NCBI RefSeq assembly: GCF_004923255.1 | Contig: NZ_QYRT01000009.1 | Span: 1 to 64,000, forward strand | Direction: 5' to 3' | Length of the DNA stretch: 64,000 bases | Source of the DNA: Subtercola vilae | GTDB lineage: Bacteria; Actinomycetota; Actinomycetes; Actinomycetales; Microbacteriaceae | Shown: one piece after another, positions 25,457 to 32,316 of the stretch | Layout of the letters: each line of letters starts with the position of its first letter | How positions within the stretch are numbered: the stretch's first letter is position 1 | Notes under the pieces: model-generated | Database searches by the model: none | What the model saw: the letters and a program-made list of their open reading frames with translations, nothing else | What the model was told of the DNA's origin: nothing | Made by a program: the position numbers and the translations under genes

Positions 25457-26171
25457 GAACGAGACCCAACTGCGAGTAGGTCGCCTCACCAAAGCCCACG
25501 GGCTGAAGGGTGCGATCAAGCTCGAGCTGTTCACCGACGACCCGGGGCGACGCTTCGTTCCGGGCGCGGTGTTCACGCTGCAAGTGCCCACCACCTCGCC
25601 GTGGCACGGTAAGACCCTCGAACTGGCCGAACTGCGCTGGTACAACGGTCACGCCGTCGGCTTCTTCGTCGGTGTTCCCGACCGTGATGCGGCCGAGTCC
25701 CTGGCGAAGGCGATCCTCTGGATCGACCACGACCTCACCGAGACCACCGACGAGGAAGACGCCTGGTTCGACCACCAGCTGGTCGGCCTCGCCGTCATGC
25801 GTGACGGTGTGCGCATCGGAACCATGACGCAGATCGACCACCTTCCGGCCCAAGACCTGCTGCACGTCTCCACGATCACGGGCGAGGTTCTCGTTCCGTT
25901 CGTGAAGGCCATCGTGCCGTCGGTCGACGTGGCCGGTGGGTTTCTCACCATCACGCCGCCTCCGGGCCTCTTCGAGGAACTGCCGGCGGCTGACGACGCT
26001 GAGCCGGGCGATGCTGAGTCTGAGGCCGCTGAGTCGGAGGCCGCTACGTCTGAGGCCGCTACGTCTGAGGCCGCTACGTCTGAGGCCGCTACGGCTGACG
26101 ACACGGTTCCGGATGCGTCGGCTGGCGTTCCGTCGGCACCCGCCGTCACCGAAGCACCCGCCGCCTCGTAG
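25440..26171 (+). CDS. rimM: Ribosome maturation factor RimM
   Basis: About 243 residues. The RimM N-domain (LRVGRLTKAHGLKGAIKLEL) and PRC barrel (AWFDHQLVGLAV, LLHVSTITGEVLVPFVKAI, PPPGLFEEL) are intact. It binds S19 and assists 30S maturation. After residue ~182 an acidic Ala/Glu/Ser/Thr tail of ~60 residues contains a five-unit, 15-bp tandem repeat encoding E-A-A-(E/T)-S. The start is uncertain; the TTG at 25440 gives the usual short N-terminus. In most relatives trmD follows directly; here a DUF559 gene intervenes. Confidence 0.92.
   Translation: MIPISKNETQLRVGRLTKAHGLKGAIKLELFTDDPGRRFVPGAVFTLQVPTTSPWHGKTLELAELRWYNGHAVGFFVGVPDRDAAESLAKAILWIDHDLTETTDEEDAWFDHQLVGLAVMRDGVRIGTMTQIDHLPAQDLLHVSTITGEVLVPFVKAIVPSVDVAGGFLTITPPPGLFEELPAADDAEPGDAESEAAESEAATSEAATSEAATSEAATADDTVPDASAGVPSAPAVTEAPAAS
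26019..26093 (+). repeat. 15-bp tandem repeat in the rimM tail, five units
   Basis: Five 15-bp units ending in GAGGCCGCTGAG or GAGGCCGCTACG; the last three are identical (TCTGAGGCCGCTACG). They are in frame with rimM, so unit-number changes would only alter tail length. Confidence 0.9.
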
Positions 26172-26176
26172 TTCAC

Positions 26177-26248
26177 CAATCGTCGGCCCTCGTTCACACC
26201 TCTGCCGCCCTGGGCGTCGGGTTGAATGAGGGCCGACGATTGCGTTGT
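26177..26248. repeat. Palindromic repeat A, upstream of the DUF559 gene
   Basis: Arms CAATCGTCGGCCCTCGTTCA (26177-26196) and its near-complement (26223-26242) pair over 20 bases with a single G-T position, around a 26-base loop. A further CGTTGT follows. A near-identical unit lies at 27006-27076 on the other side of the gene. It may also act as the rimM terminator. Confidence 0.85.
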
Positions 26249-26264
26249 CCACCGGTTGTCCACA
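26245..26264 (+). promoter_or_regulatory. Two DnaA-box-like 9-mers
   Basis: TTGTCCACC (26245-26253) and TTGTCCACA (26256-26264) lie in the same orientation 11 bases apart. TTGTCCACA is the DnaA-box form reported for high-GC actinobacteria. They sit between palindrome A and the DUF559 start. DnaA titration or control of this gene is possible but unproven. Confidence 0.4.
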
Positions 26265-26315
26265 GATTGTGCTGGCACCGCCCGCGCGGTGTTCCGGGCT
26301 ACAACACTGGTCTGT

Positions 26316-27053
26316 ATGCACCTCGACCAGCTGTTTGCCGCGCGCGGCGGAATCGTCTCGACGGCAGAGTGCGCCGCCGAGGGCATGACCGCGCACCTCG
26401 TTCGGCAGGCTGTTCTCACGGGCCGGGCCGAACGCATTCGGCAGGGCTCGATCAGAGCCCTGACCGCACCCGCTGAAGCCGTGCAGGCCGTTCGGGTGGG
26501 CGGGTTTCTCACGTGCATCTCTGCTCTTCGCGCTCAGGGGGTGTGGTGCGTCGACGATGGCCGGCTGCACGTCAGGGTCGACCGGCACGCGAACCACCTC
26601 GCATTGCCGACGGATCGGTCGTCACCATTCGGCGACCCGGCCGCTGCAGGGGTGGTCATCCACCGCTCGTATGCGGGTGATCGGATTCGACCAGACCAGC
26701 CTGTCGACCTGGTCATTGGCGATCGGCTCGTTCTCGAGCTCGACGGGCGGCAATGGCACTCGACAGAGGCCGCCTTCGCCGAGGATCGGCGCCGCGACCT
26801 GCTGCTGCACGAGCGGGGGTGCCTCGTCATTCGGCTGACGTACGCGCAGGTGATGTTCGAGTGGCCGCGCGTCGAGGCGCTGATCAGGGCGCTCGTCGGC
26901 CGGCAGGAACACAGCTGGAGCGCTGGGCATCGGCAGGCCGGGCCGCGGCAGACCGGCCTGCGGCAGGCCGGGCTGCGGCAGGTTGATCTCGGGGCGCAGC
27001 CCGCGCAATCGGCGGCCCTCGTTCAAACCGACGCCCCATTTCGGCCGGGTTGA
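26316..27053 (+). CDS. DUF559 (Vsr-like nuclease fold) protein with AbiEi-like N-terminal domain
   Basis: 245 residues from the ATG at 26316. Residues 1-50 resemble the winged-helix N-terminus of AbiEi-type antitoxins (LFAARGGIVSTAECAAEGM). Residues 130-190 are the DUF559 core of the very-short-patch-repair-nuclease superfamily: DLVIGDRLVLELDGRQWH, DRRRDLLLHERGCLVIRLTY and YAQVMFEWPRVEALI, with Glu141 and Asp143 as likely metal ligands. The middle looks shorter than in typical family members, as if a segment was lost. Residues 206-225 are 15-bp-repeat-encoded R-Q-x-G-L units. The gene interrupts rimM-trmD and is bracketed by palindromes A and B; its stop lies in B. An in-frame ATG at 26226 is also possible. 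Function unknown. Confidence 0.8.
   Translation: MHLDQLFAARGGIVSTAECAAEGMTAHLVRQAVLTGRAERIRQGSIRALTAPAEAVQAVRVGGFLTCISALRAQGVWCVDDGRLHVRVDRHANHLALPTDRSSPFGDPAAAGVVIHRSYAGDRIRPDQPVDLVIGDRLVLELDGRQWHSTEAAFAEDRRRDLLLHERGCLVIRLTYAQVMFEWPRVEALIRALVGRQEHSWSAGHRQAGPRQTGLRQAGLRQVDLGAQPAQSAALVQTDAPFRPG
26931..26990 (+). repeat. 15-bp tandem repeat at the end of the DUF559 gene, four units
   Basis: Units beginning CGGCAGGCCGGGCCG, CGGCAGACCGGCCTG, CGGCAGGCCGGGCTG and CGGCAGGTTGATCTC. The period is a multiple of three and keeps the reading frame. Confidence 0.85.
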
Positions 27054-27076
27054 ACGAGGGCCGACGATTGCGTTGT
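27006..27076. repeat. Palindromic repeat B, downstream of the DUF559 gene
   Basis: Arms CAATCGGCGGCCCTCGTTCA (27006-27025) and the complement TGAACGAGGGCCGACGATTG (27051-27070) pair with one mismatch around a 25-base loop. The right half matches repeat A over about 31 bases with one difference. It contains the stop codon of the DUF559 gene and ends 25 bases before the trmD -10 box. Confidence 0.85.
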
Positions 27077-27101
27077 GACGAGGGCGCCGCCCCGGCAGAG
27101 A

Positions 27102-27107
27102 TAGGGT
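27102..27107 (+). promoter_or_regulatory. -10 box of leaderless trmD promoter
   Basis: TAGGGT ends 6 bases before the trmD ATG at 27114. This own promoter would keep trmD expressed even though the DUF559 gene and palindrome B separate it from rimM. Confidence 0.55.
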
Positions 27108-27113
27108 TTTGGC

Positions 27114-27863
27114 ATGCGCATCGACATTGTGACGATCTTCCCGGAGTACTTCGGCGTGCTCGACGTGTCGCTGCTCGGCCGCGCCCGCGAAGACGGCATT
27201 CTCGAGGTGGCGGTGCATGACCTGCGTGACTTCACGCACGACCGGCATCGCACGGTCGACGACAAGCCGTACGGCGGCGGCGCCGGCATGGTGATGAAAC
27301 CCGAGCCGTGGGGCGAGGCGCTCGACGCGATCCTCGACGCTGCCGCCGCGCCAAAGTCCGCCGCGCCAGAATCCACTACCGAGGCAGACGCGCCTGCCGC
27401 AGACACCGGCCCGATCGTCATCTTCCCGTCACCAGCTGGGGAGGTGTTCACGCAGGCGATGGCGCGTGAGCTGAGCCACGCTGACCACATCGTGTTCGGC
27501 TGCGGCCGCTACGAAGGCATCGATCAGCGGGTGTTCGAGTATGCCGGCAGCCGGGCATCCGTGCGCCTGGTGAGTCTGGGCGACTACGTACTGAACGGCG
27601 GGGAGGTCGCCGTGATGGCGATGATCGAGGCCATTGGGCGACTGATTCCGGGCGTCATCGGCAACCCAGAGAGCCTCGTCGAAGAGTCGCACGAAGACGG
27701 CCTGCTCGAGTACCCGAGCTACACCAAGCCCGCGCTGTGGCGCGACTACGAGGTTCCGCCGGTGCTCACAAACGGCAACCACGGTGCCATCGCCACCTGG
27801 CGCCGCGCCCAGCAACTCGAGCGCACCCGACGCGTTCGCCCCGATCTGCTGCCCCCGGCGTAG
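27114..27863 (+). CDS. trmD: tRNA (guanine-N1-)-methyltransferase TrmD
   Basis: 249 residues. It methylates G37 of tRNAs that read codons starting with C. The SPOUT-fold knot is seen in [12 protein letters not shown] and [20 protein letters not shown]; the N-terminus [13 protein letters not shown] and [13 protein letters not shown] are typical. Residues ~75-97 contain an Ala/Ser/Glu-rich insertion not seen in compact TrmDs. A -10 box 6 bases before the ATG suggests leaderless transcription. Confidence 0.96.
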   Translation: MRIDIVTIFPEYFGVLDVSLLGRAREDGILEVAVHDLRDFTHDRHRTVDDKPYGGGAGMVMKPEPWGEALDAILDAAAAPKSAAPESTTEADAPAADTGPIVIFPSPAGEVFTQAMARELSHADHIVFGCGRYEGIDQRVFEYAGSRASVRLVSLGDYVLNGGEVAVMAMIEAIGRLIPGVIGNPESLVEESHEDGLLEYPSYTKPALWRDYEVPPVLTNGNHGAIATWRRAQQLERTRRVRPDLLPPA

Positions 27864-27960
27864 CCGGTTCCGGATGCTCGGCGGCGCCGTTTCGCCCCAG
27901 CCGCTGCACAGCTGACCTCGCGGCCGACCCGCTCGCGCCGAACTCTGCGCCAGGTTCGCT

Positions 27961-28728
27961 TCAGGCGCGGGCGCTCAACACGAGCGGCCCGTCGGCCGTG
28001 ATCGCAATCGTGTGCTCGGCGTGCGCCCCGCGTGACCCGTCGGCGCTTCGCAGAGTCCAGCCGTCGCGGTCGGTGACGATCTTGTCGGTGCTCTCGAGAA
28101 ACCACGGCTCGATGGCGATGACCAAGCCCGGTTCGAGGTGGATGCCGCGGCCCGGGCGCCCGTTGTTCGGAATGTGGGGGTCGCCGTGCATGGTGCGGCC
28201 CACGCCGTGGCCGCCGAAATCCGTGTTGATGGAGTAGCCGTCTGCGAGGGCGACGCCGGCGATGGCCGCCGAGATGTCGCCGAGACGACCGCCGGGCTGG
28301 GCGGCAGCGATACCCGCGGTGAGAGCTCTCGTTGTGGTGTCGATGAGTCGGGCATCCTCGGGCCGGGGAGTGCCGACGATGACCGTGATGGCCGAGTCGG
28401 CGACCCAGCCGCCGACCGACGCGGCGAAGTCGAGCGAGACCATGTCGCCGTCGCGCAGGCGGTAGTCATGGGGGAGCCCGTGCAGCACGGCGTCATTGAC
28501 CGAGGTGCAGAGAACCTTGCCGAATGGCATGGCGCCGAACGAGGGGTGGTAGTCGATATAGCACGACTCTGCCCCACGGGCGCGAATCATGTCGTGCGCG
28601 ATCTTGTCGAGCTTCAACAGGTTGACACCCACCCCAGCTGCCGCAGCGACGGCGGTGAGAACTTCGCCCACGAACGCGCCGGCGGGCCGCATCTGCTCGA
28701 TCTCGGCGGCGGTTTTGAGCTCTATCAT
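27961..28728 (-). CDS. map: Methionine aminopeptidase, type I
   Basis: 255 residues. It removes the initiator Met. Metal ligands are visible in LDFAASVGGWVADSAI (two Asp), GHGVGRTMHGDPHIPN (His), AIEPWF (Glu) and AEHTIAI (Glu); the substrate-binding His lies in AVLHGLPHDY. The ATG at 28728 has AAGGGAAG 5 bases upstream. It is opposed to its neighbours: convergent with trmD and divergent from the membrane-protein gene. Confidence 0.95.
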   Translation of the reverse strand: MIELKTAAEIEQMRPAGAFVGEVLTAVAAAAGVGVNLLKLDKIAHDMIRARGAESCYIDYHPSFGAMPFGKVLCTSVNDAVLHGLPHDYRLRDGDMVSLDFAASVGGWVADSAITVIVGTPRPEDARLIDTTTRALTAGIAAAQPGGRLGDISAAIAGVALADGYSINTDFGGHGVGRTMHGDPHIPNNGRPGRGIHLEPGLVIAIEPWFLESTDKIVTDRDGWTLRSADGSRGAHAEHTIAITADGPLVLSARA

Positions 28729-28792
28729 CTGTCTTCCCTTGGATTTGCCTGTGTGAACAGGCGCGATACGACCCAACCCACGTTACCCGCCG

Positions 28793-28798
28793 TACCCT
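28793..28798 (+). promoter_or_regulatory. -10 box of leaderless membrane-protein promoter
   Basis: TACCCT ends 6 bases before the ATG at 28805, with no ribosome-binding site between. Confidence 0.55.
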
Positions 28799-28804
28799 TG
28801 GATC

Positions 28805-29296
28805 ATGTTCGTTCGACGGGCCTTCTACTACTGGCAGGTTGCTGCGGTCGTCGTGCTGCCACTGTGGATTCTCATCGGGTGGTCGGTTTTCGGCGGTTCG
28901 GGCTGGCAGTTTCTTCTGGTCATGCTCTCGTGCGGCGCACTCGCGCTGGCCCTCGCCGGTGTCGGCGTTCTCATCTACGCCCGCAAGGGTGTCCGACAGG
29001 CGCGCGCCGTCTCATGGGCCGATGTCGCGGTTCTGGCGCTCTGGCACGCCGCCATCGTGGCCGTCGGCTTTCTCACTCCTGCAGGCACCCTTCTTGCCAC
29101 CGCCGTGGTCATCGTCGGTCTGGCTGCGTTCTGGCTCGTACTCTCCGAGCTGTTCAGAGAGACGCGGCGGCGGGTACAGGGGGCGTTCGACTCGTTCCAG
29201 GCGGCTGCCCAGATGGGTGCCGGTGCGCCCAGGCCTCCGGTGGTGGCCAACGGCGAGTACATCGTTATCGACACGGCTCGCAGTCACGAGAAGTAG
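28805..29296 (+). CDS. Four-helix membrane protein, unknown function
   Basis: 163 residues with four predicted membrane segments: about 9-29, 33-58, 71-92 and 95-115. A basic/amphipathic stretch (ELFRETRRRVQGAFDSFQ) and a short C-terminal tail follow. I do not recognise a named family. It lies between map and rplS with its own leaderless promoter, and a 213-base gap separates it from rplS. Confidence 0.78.
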   Translation: MFVRRAFYYWQVAAVVVLPLWILIGWSVFGGSGWQFLLVMLSCGALALALAGVGVLIYARKGVRQARAVSWADVAVLALWHAAIVAVGFLTPAGTLLATAVVIVGLAAFWLVLSELFRETRRRVQGAFDSFQAAAQMGAGAPRPPVVANGEYIVIDTARSHEK

Positions 29297-29509
29297 GTCA
29301 CGGGCATCCTGAGCCCGTAGGTCACCGGATGCCCGGGGTTGGCCTCTTTGCTTAAAGCCCTCGTGGCATGACACAATTGTCGATTGTGCCACCGCCAGAC
29401 TCTGCCACAGGGGAGTTCTGCAGTTTCGCGTGCACACCATTTCATCAGAAGCCAGACACTGGCTACCAGCACGTAGTCGACCTGTGGCGGTTACAGAGAG
29501 CGATATTCC

Positions 29510-29854
29510 ATGCATATTCTCGACAGCGTAGACGCAGCATCACTGCGTAGCGATGTTCCCGACTTCCGCGCCGGCGACACCGTTCGCGTACACGTCAACA
29601 TCATCGAAGGTACCCGCTCGCGCGTTCAGGTCTTTCAGGGCATCGTCATCGGCCGTTCGGGCGAAGGCGTGCGCGAGACGTTCTGCGTTCGCAAGGTCAG
29701 CTTCCAGGTCGGTGTCGAGCGCACGTTCCCCGTGCACTCGCCGATCATCGACCACATCGAGATCGTGACGCGCGGCGACGTGCGCCGCGCGAAGCTGTAC
29801 TACCTTCGTGCCCTTCGTGGCAAGAAGGCGAAAATCAAAGAGAAGCGCGCCTAG
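29510..29854 (+). CDS. rplS: 50S ribosomal protein L19
   Basis: 114 residues, the standard L19 length. It includes [54 protein letters not shown] and the basic end [14 protein letters not shown]19 sits at the 30S-50S interface. About 213 bases without a gene precede it, including an AT-rich stretch at 29346-29382 (TTGCTTAAAG ... CACAATTGTCGATTGTG) likely to contain its promoter and a leader hairpin. Confidence 0.97.
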   Translation: MHILDSVDAASLRSDVPDFRAGDTVRVHVNIIEGTRSRVQVFQGIVIGRSGEGVRETFCVRKVSFQVGVERTFPVHSPIIDHIEIVTRGDVRRAKLYYLRALRGKKAKIKEKRA

Positions 29855-29960
29855 TCTTCTTCTCTCGTTTCATTTTCTCTGTCAGTTTGCGCCGAACGGC
29901 CTAACGTTTGAGTAACTTGACTGTGAAGTTGCCGGTGCAGACCGGCGAAGTGACCGAATA

Positions 29961-29999
29961 CCTGAGCTCCTGCCCCATAAAATGGGTCGGGAGCTCAGG
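29961..29999 (+). promoter_or_regulatory. Stable hairpin just before the lepB start
   Basis: CCTGAGCTCC pairs with GGGAGCTCAGG (ends 29999) and CCCAT pairs with ATGGG inside, around AAA. It ends 7 bases before the lepB ATG, where a ribosome-binding site should lie. It may terminate rplS transcription, or hide the lepB ribosome-binding region. Confidence 0.6.
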
Positions 30000-30006
30000 C
30001 GGTTAA

Positions 30007-30774
30007 ATGACAGAAACATCGGTACCCACGCGGCCACGTCGCGCGGGTAGACGTTCGGGGCGTCGCTCGAAGAGCACAGCCTTGTTCATTCGCGACATCA
30101 TCATCATCTTCTTGGTGGCGCTGCTCGCCTCAGTACTCATCAAGACGTTCTTGGTGCGGTCGTTCTACATTCCTTCCGGGTCGATGCAGAACACTTTGCA
30201 GATCAATGACCGCATCCTGGTGAATGAGCTCGAGCCGAACCTGATGCCCATCCAACGCGGCGATGTCGTGGTGTTCAAAGACCCGGGCGGCTGGTTGCCT
30301 GCCGCGACGCCCACGGCTGTGTCCCCCATCAAGGGTGCCATCAACTGGGCGCTCGACGCGGTGGGTCTCGCGGCCTCTGACAGCAACGACCATCTCATCA
30401 AACGGGTCATCGGCCTGCCGGGTGACCACATCGCCTGCTGCAACGCGCTCGGTCAGATGATGGTGAACGACGTGCCGTTGAACGAGCCGTACCTGAAGCT
30501 GCCGGCTGGGGTGACGAAGGTCTCCGACATCGCGTTCGATGTCACCGTGCCCGCCGGGTCGCTCTGGGTGATGGGCGACAACCGCTACAACTCGGCTGAC
30601 TCGCGGTACAACCAGACCAAGCCGGGGGGCGGCTTCGTTCCCGTGGCCGACGTGGTGGGTCGCGCTCTCTGGATCACCTGGCCCATCGGGCGGTGGAGCT
30701 ACCTCGACGACTACCCGGCTGTGTTCCAGGCCGCCAAAGATGCGGCTCCCGGGCCGCCGGGCGGTTCTGGGTGA
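30007..30774 (+). CDS. lepB: Signal peptidase I
   Basis: 255 residues. One N-terminal membrane anchor (about 26-48, FIRDIIIIFLVALLASVLI) follows a basic Arg-rich start. The catalytic Ser59 is in IPSGSMQNTL and Lys132 in LIKRVIGLPGD; box E is VMGDNRYNSADSR. It cleaves Sec/Tat signal peptides outside the membrane. Its stop overlaps the rnhB start (GTGA). A strong hairpin ends just before the ATG. Confidence 0.96.
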   Translation: MTETSVPTRPRRAGRRSGRRSKSTALFIRDIIIIFLVALLASVLIKTFLVRSFYIPSGSMQNTLQINDRILVNELEPNLMPIQRGDVVVFKDPGGWLPAATPTAVSPIKGAINWALDAVGLAASDSNDHLIKRVIGLPGDHIACCNALGQMMVNDVPLNEPYLKLPAGVTKVSDIAFDVTVPAGSLWVMGDNRYNSADSRYNQTKPGGGFVPVADVVGRALWITWPIGRWSYLDDYPAVFQAAKDAAPGPPGGSG

Positions 30775-31460
30775 GCCCCGTGGCTGAACCGACTCTGAAG
30801 CACGAGCGATCGATGGGGCGCGCAGGGGCGACGATGGTCATCGGGGTCGATGAAGTCGGGCGTGGCGCGCTGGCTGGGCCCGTCGCCGTGGGTATGTGTG
30901 TCATCGATCCGGTTCGCCCGGGCCGCTTTCCTGTGGGGCTTCGCGATTCGAAGATGCTGTCGGAGGCCAAGCGCGAGCTGCTGGCTCCGCTGGCCGCCGC
31001 GTGGGCGGGGGCATCCGCCGTGGGCCTGGCAAGTGCCGATGAGGTCGACCGGCTGGGCATCATCGCGTGCCTCGGGCTGGCCGCGAAACGAGCGCTCGGC
31101 ATCCTGCACGCCAGTGGTGTGGAGATCATGACGGCGACAGTGCTGCTCGACGGCTCGCACGACTGGCTGTCGCCCGCCCTCGGTACCCCGCTGCAGGTGA
31201 CCACGAAGGTCAAGGCCGACCGCGACTGCGCGTCGGTCGCCGCGGCGTCGGTAGTGGCAAAGGTGCATCGCGACCGGCTGATGATCGATCTCGACGGCGT
31301 ACTGCCCGGCTACGGCTGGGCGAGCAACAAGGGCTACGGCAGCGCCGCGCACTTCGAGGCCATCGAGCTTCTGGGTGCAACCGAGCACCACCGGCACACG
31401 TGGCTGAAGAGCGCGCCGAGCGTCGCACCGATAGACTTGGCAAACCATGGAAGAAGATGA
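30771..31460 (+). CDS. rnhB: Ribonuclease HII
   Basis: 229 residues. It nicks at ribonucleotides in DNA and degrades RNA in hybrids. Active-site acidic residues lie in VIGVDEVGRGALAGPVAVG (Asp, Glu), LLDGSHDW (Asp) and VKADRDCASVAAASVVAKV (Asp). The GTG at 30771 overlaps the lepB stop by 4 bases; a GTG 9 bases on is also possible. The 3' end overlaps the DUF2469 gene by 14 bases. Confidence 0.95.
   Translation: MSPVAEPTLKHERSMGRAGATMVIGVDEVGRGALAGPVAVGMCVIDPVRPGRFPVGLRDSKMLSEAKRELLAPLAAAWAGASAVGLASADEVDRLGIIACLGLAAKRALGILHASGVEIMTATVLLDGSHDWLSPALGTPLQVTTKVKADRDCASVAAASVVAKVHRDRLMIDLDGVLPGYGWASNKGYGSAAHFEAIELLGATEHHRHTWLKSAPSVAPIDLANHGRR
31432..31437 (+). promoter_or_regulatory. Possible -10 box before the DUF2469 gene
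   Basis: TAGACT lies inside the end of rnhB, 9 bases before the ATG at 31447; it would give a leader of 2-3 bases. Confidence 0.35.
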
Positions 31461-31770
31461 GTTCGAGGACTACGACCGCGAGGTCGAGCTGGCCCTCTAC
31501 CGCGAATACCGTGACGTCGTGTCGCAGTTCAAGTACGTCATAGAGACAGAGCGTCGGTTCTATCTCGCGAACGATGTCGATCTGGTTCGCCGCGACACCG
31601 AGCACGATTTTTACTTCGAGCTCACGATGAACGATGTGTGGGTGTGGGATGTGTACCGCTCCGACCGATTCGTGAAGTCGGTTCGGGTTCTCACGTTCAA
31701 AGACGTGAACATCGAAGAGTTGTCGTCGAAAGACTTCGAGCTGCCGAAAGAGCTCGCGCTCGACGAGTAG
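31447..31770 (+). CDS. DUF2469 protein
   Basis: 107 residues, very acidic at both ends. It matches the actinobacterial DUF2469 family always found near rnhB and yraN: EDYDREVELALYREYRDVV, FKYVIETERRFYLANDVDL and FYFELTMNDVWVWDVYR. No function is established. It overlaps rnhB by 14 bases. The 189 bases that follow, to yraN, hold no recognisable gene. Confidence 0.93.
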   Translation: MEEDEFEDYDREVELALYREYRDVVSQFKYVIETERRFYLANDVDLVRRDTEHDFYFELTMNDVWVWDVYRSDRFVKSVRVLTFKDVNIEELSSKDFELPKELALDE

Positions 31771-31959
31771 GGCTTGGCACGAAAACGCGCCCGCTCGACG
31801 AGTAACCTCCGGGCTGACCCTGTGCTGAGTTCGGCCCTCCCGCAGCCTGTTGCATGGCTCGTCGCTCACAACCGACGGGTCTTGTCGGTTCTGCACCGAC
31901 CCCTCGGGTAGCGGCTCGTTCTGCGTTTCACCCCGCCAGTGTTGCTGGCGGAGGTCGAA

Positions 31960-32316
31960 ATGAAAGCAAAAGATGTGCTCGGGCGGCGGGGCGAACAGCT
32001 CGCCGCTGACTACTTGGTTGAGCGTGGGTACACAATCCTGGGCCGCAACTGGCGGTGCGCGCAGGGCGAGATAGACGTGATCGCCGAGCACGGTGGCGTG
32101 ACGGTGTTCGTCGAGGTGAAGACCCGGTCGGGGCTTCGGTACGGGCATCCGTTCGAGGCCATCACGGTTGCCAAGCTCGCCCGGTTGCGGCGGCTCAGCT
32201 CGGCATGGTGTGAGGCGGCCGGGGGCGGCCGACGGCAGATTCGCGTCGATGCCATCGGTGTGGTTGCGCCCGCGGGGTCGGTGCCGGTCGTCGAACACCT
32301 CGAGGGAATCTTCTGA
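31960..32316 (+). CDS. yraN: UPF0102 (YraN) nuclease-fold protein
   Basis: 118 residues. Family residues are visible: LGRRGEQLAADYLVERGY, NWRCAQGEIDVIAEH and VFVEVKTRSG, the PD-(D/E)XK-like core (E, D, ExK). It is usually found beside comM. The ATG at 31960 has GGAGG 5 bases upstream. Its stop overlaps the comM start by one base (TGATG). Confidence 0.94.
   Translation: MKAKDVLGRRGEQLAADYLVERGYTILGRNWRCAQGEIDVIAEHGGVTVFVEVKTRSGLRYGHPFEAITVAKLARLRRLSSAWCEAAGGGRRQIRVDAIGVVAPAGSVPVVEHLEGIF

Noticed and set aside
26226-26315. ATG at 26226, inside palindrome A, as start of the DUF559 gene
   Set aside because: It would add 30 residues of repeat-derived sequence before the typical N-terminus MHLDQLFAARGG; kept only as an alternative.
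26019-26990. CRISPR-like array around rimM and the DUF559 gene
   Set aside because: The repeats are contiguous 15-bp units inside coding sequence without spacers.
29368-29550. Short open frame upstream of and overlapping rplS as a leader peptide
   Set aside because: It overlaps the rplS start out of frame and has no ribosome-binding site or conserved features.
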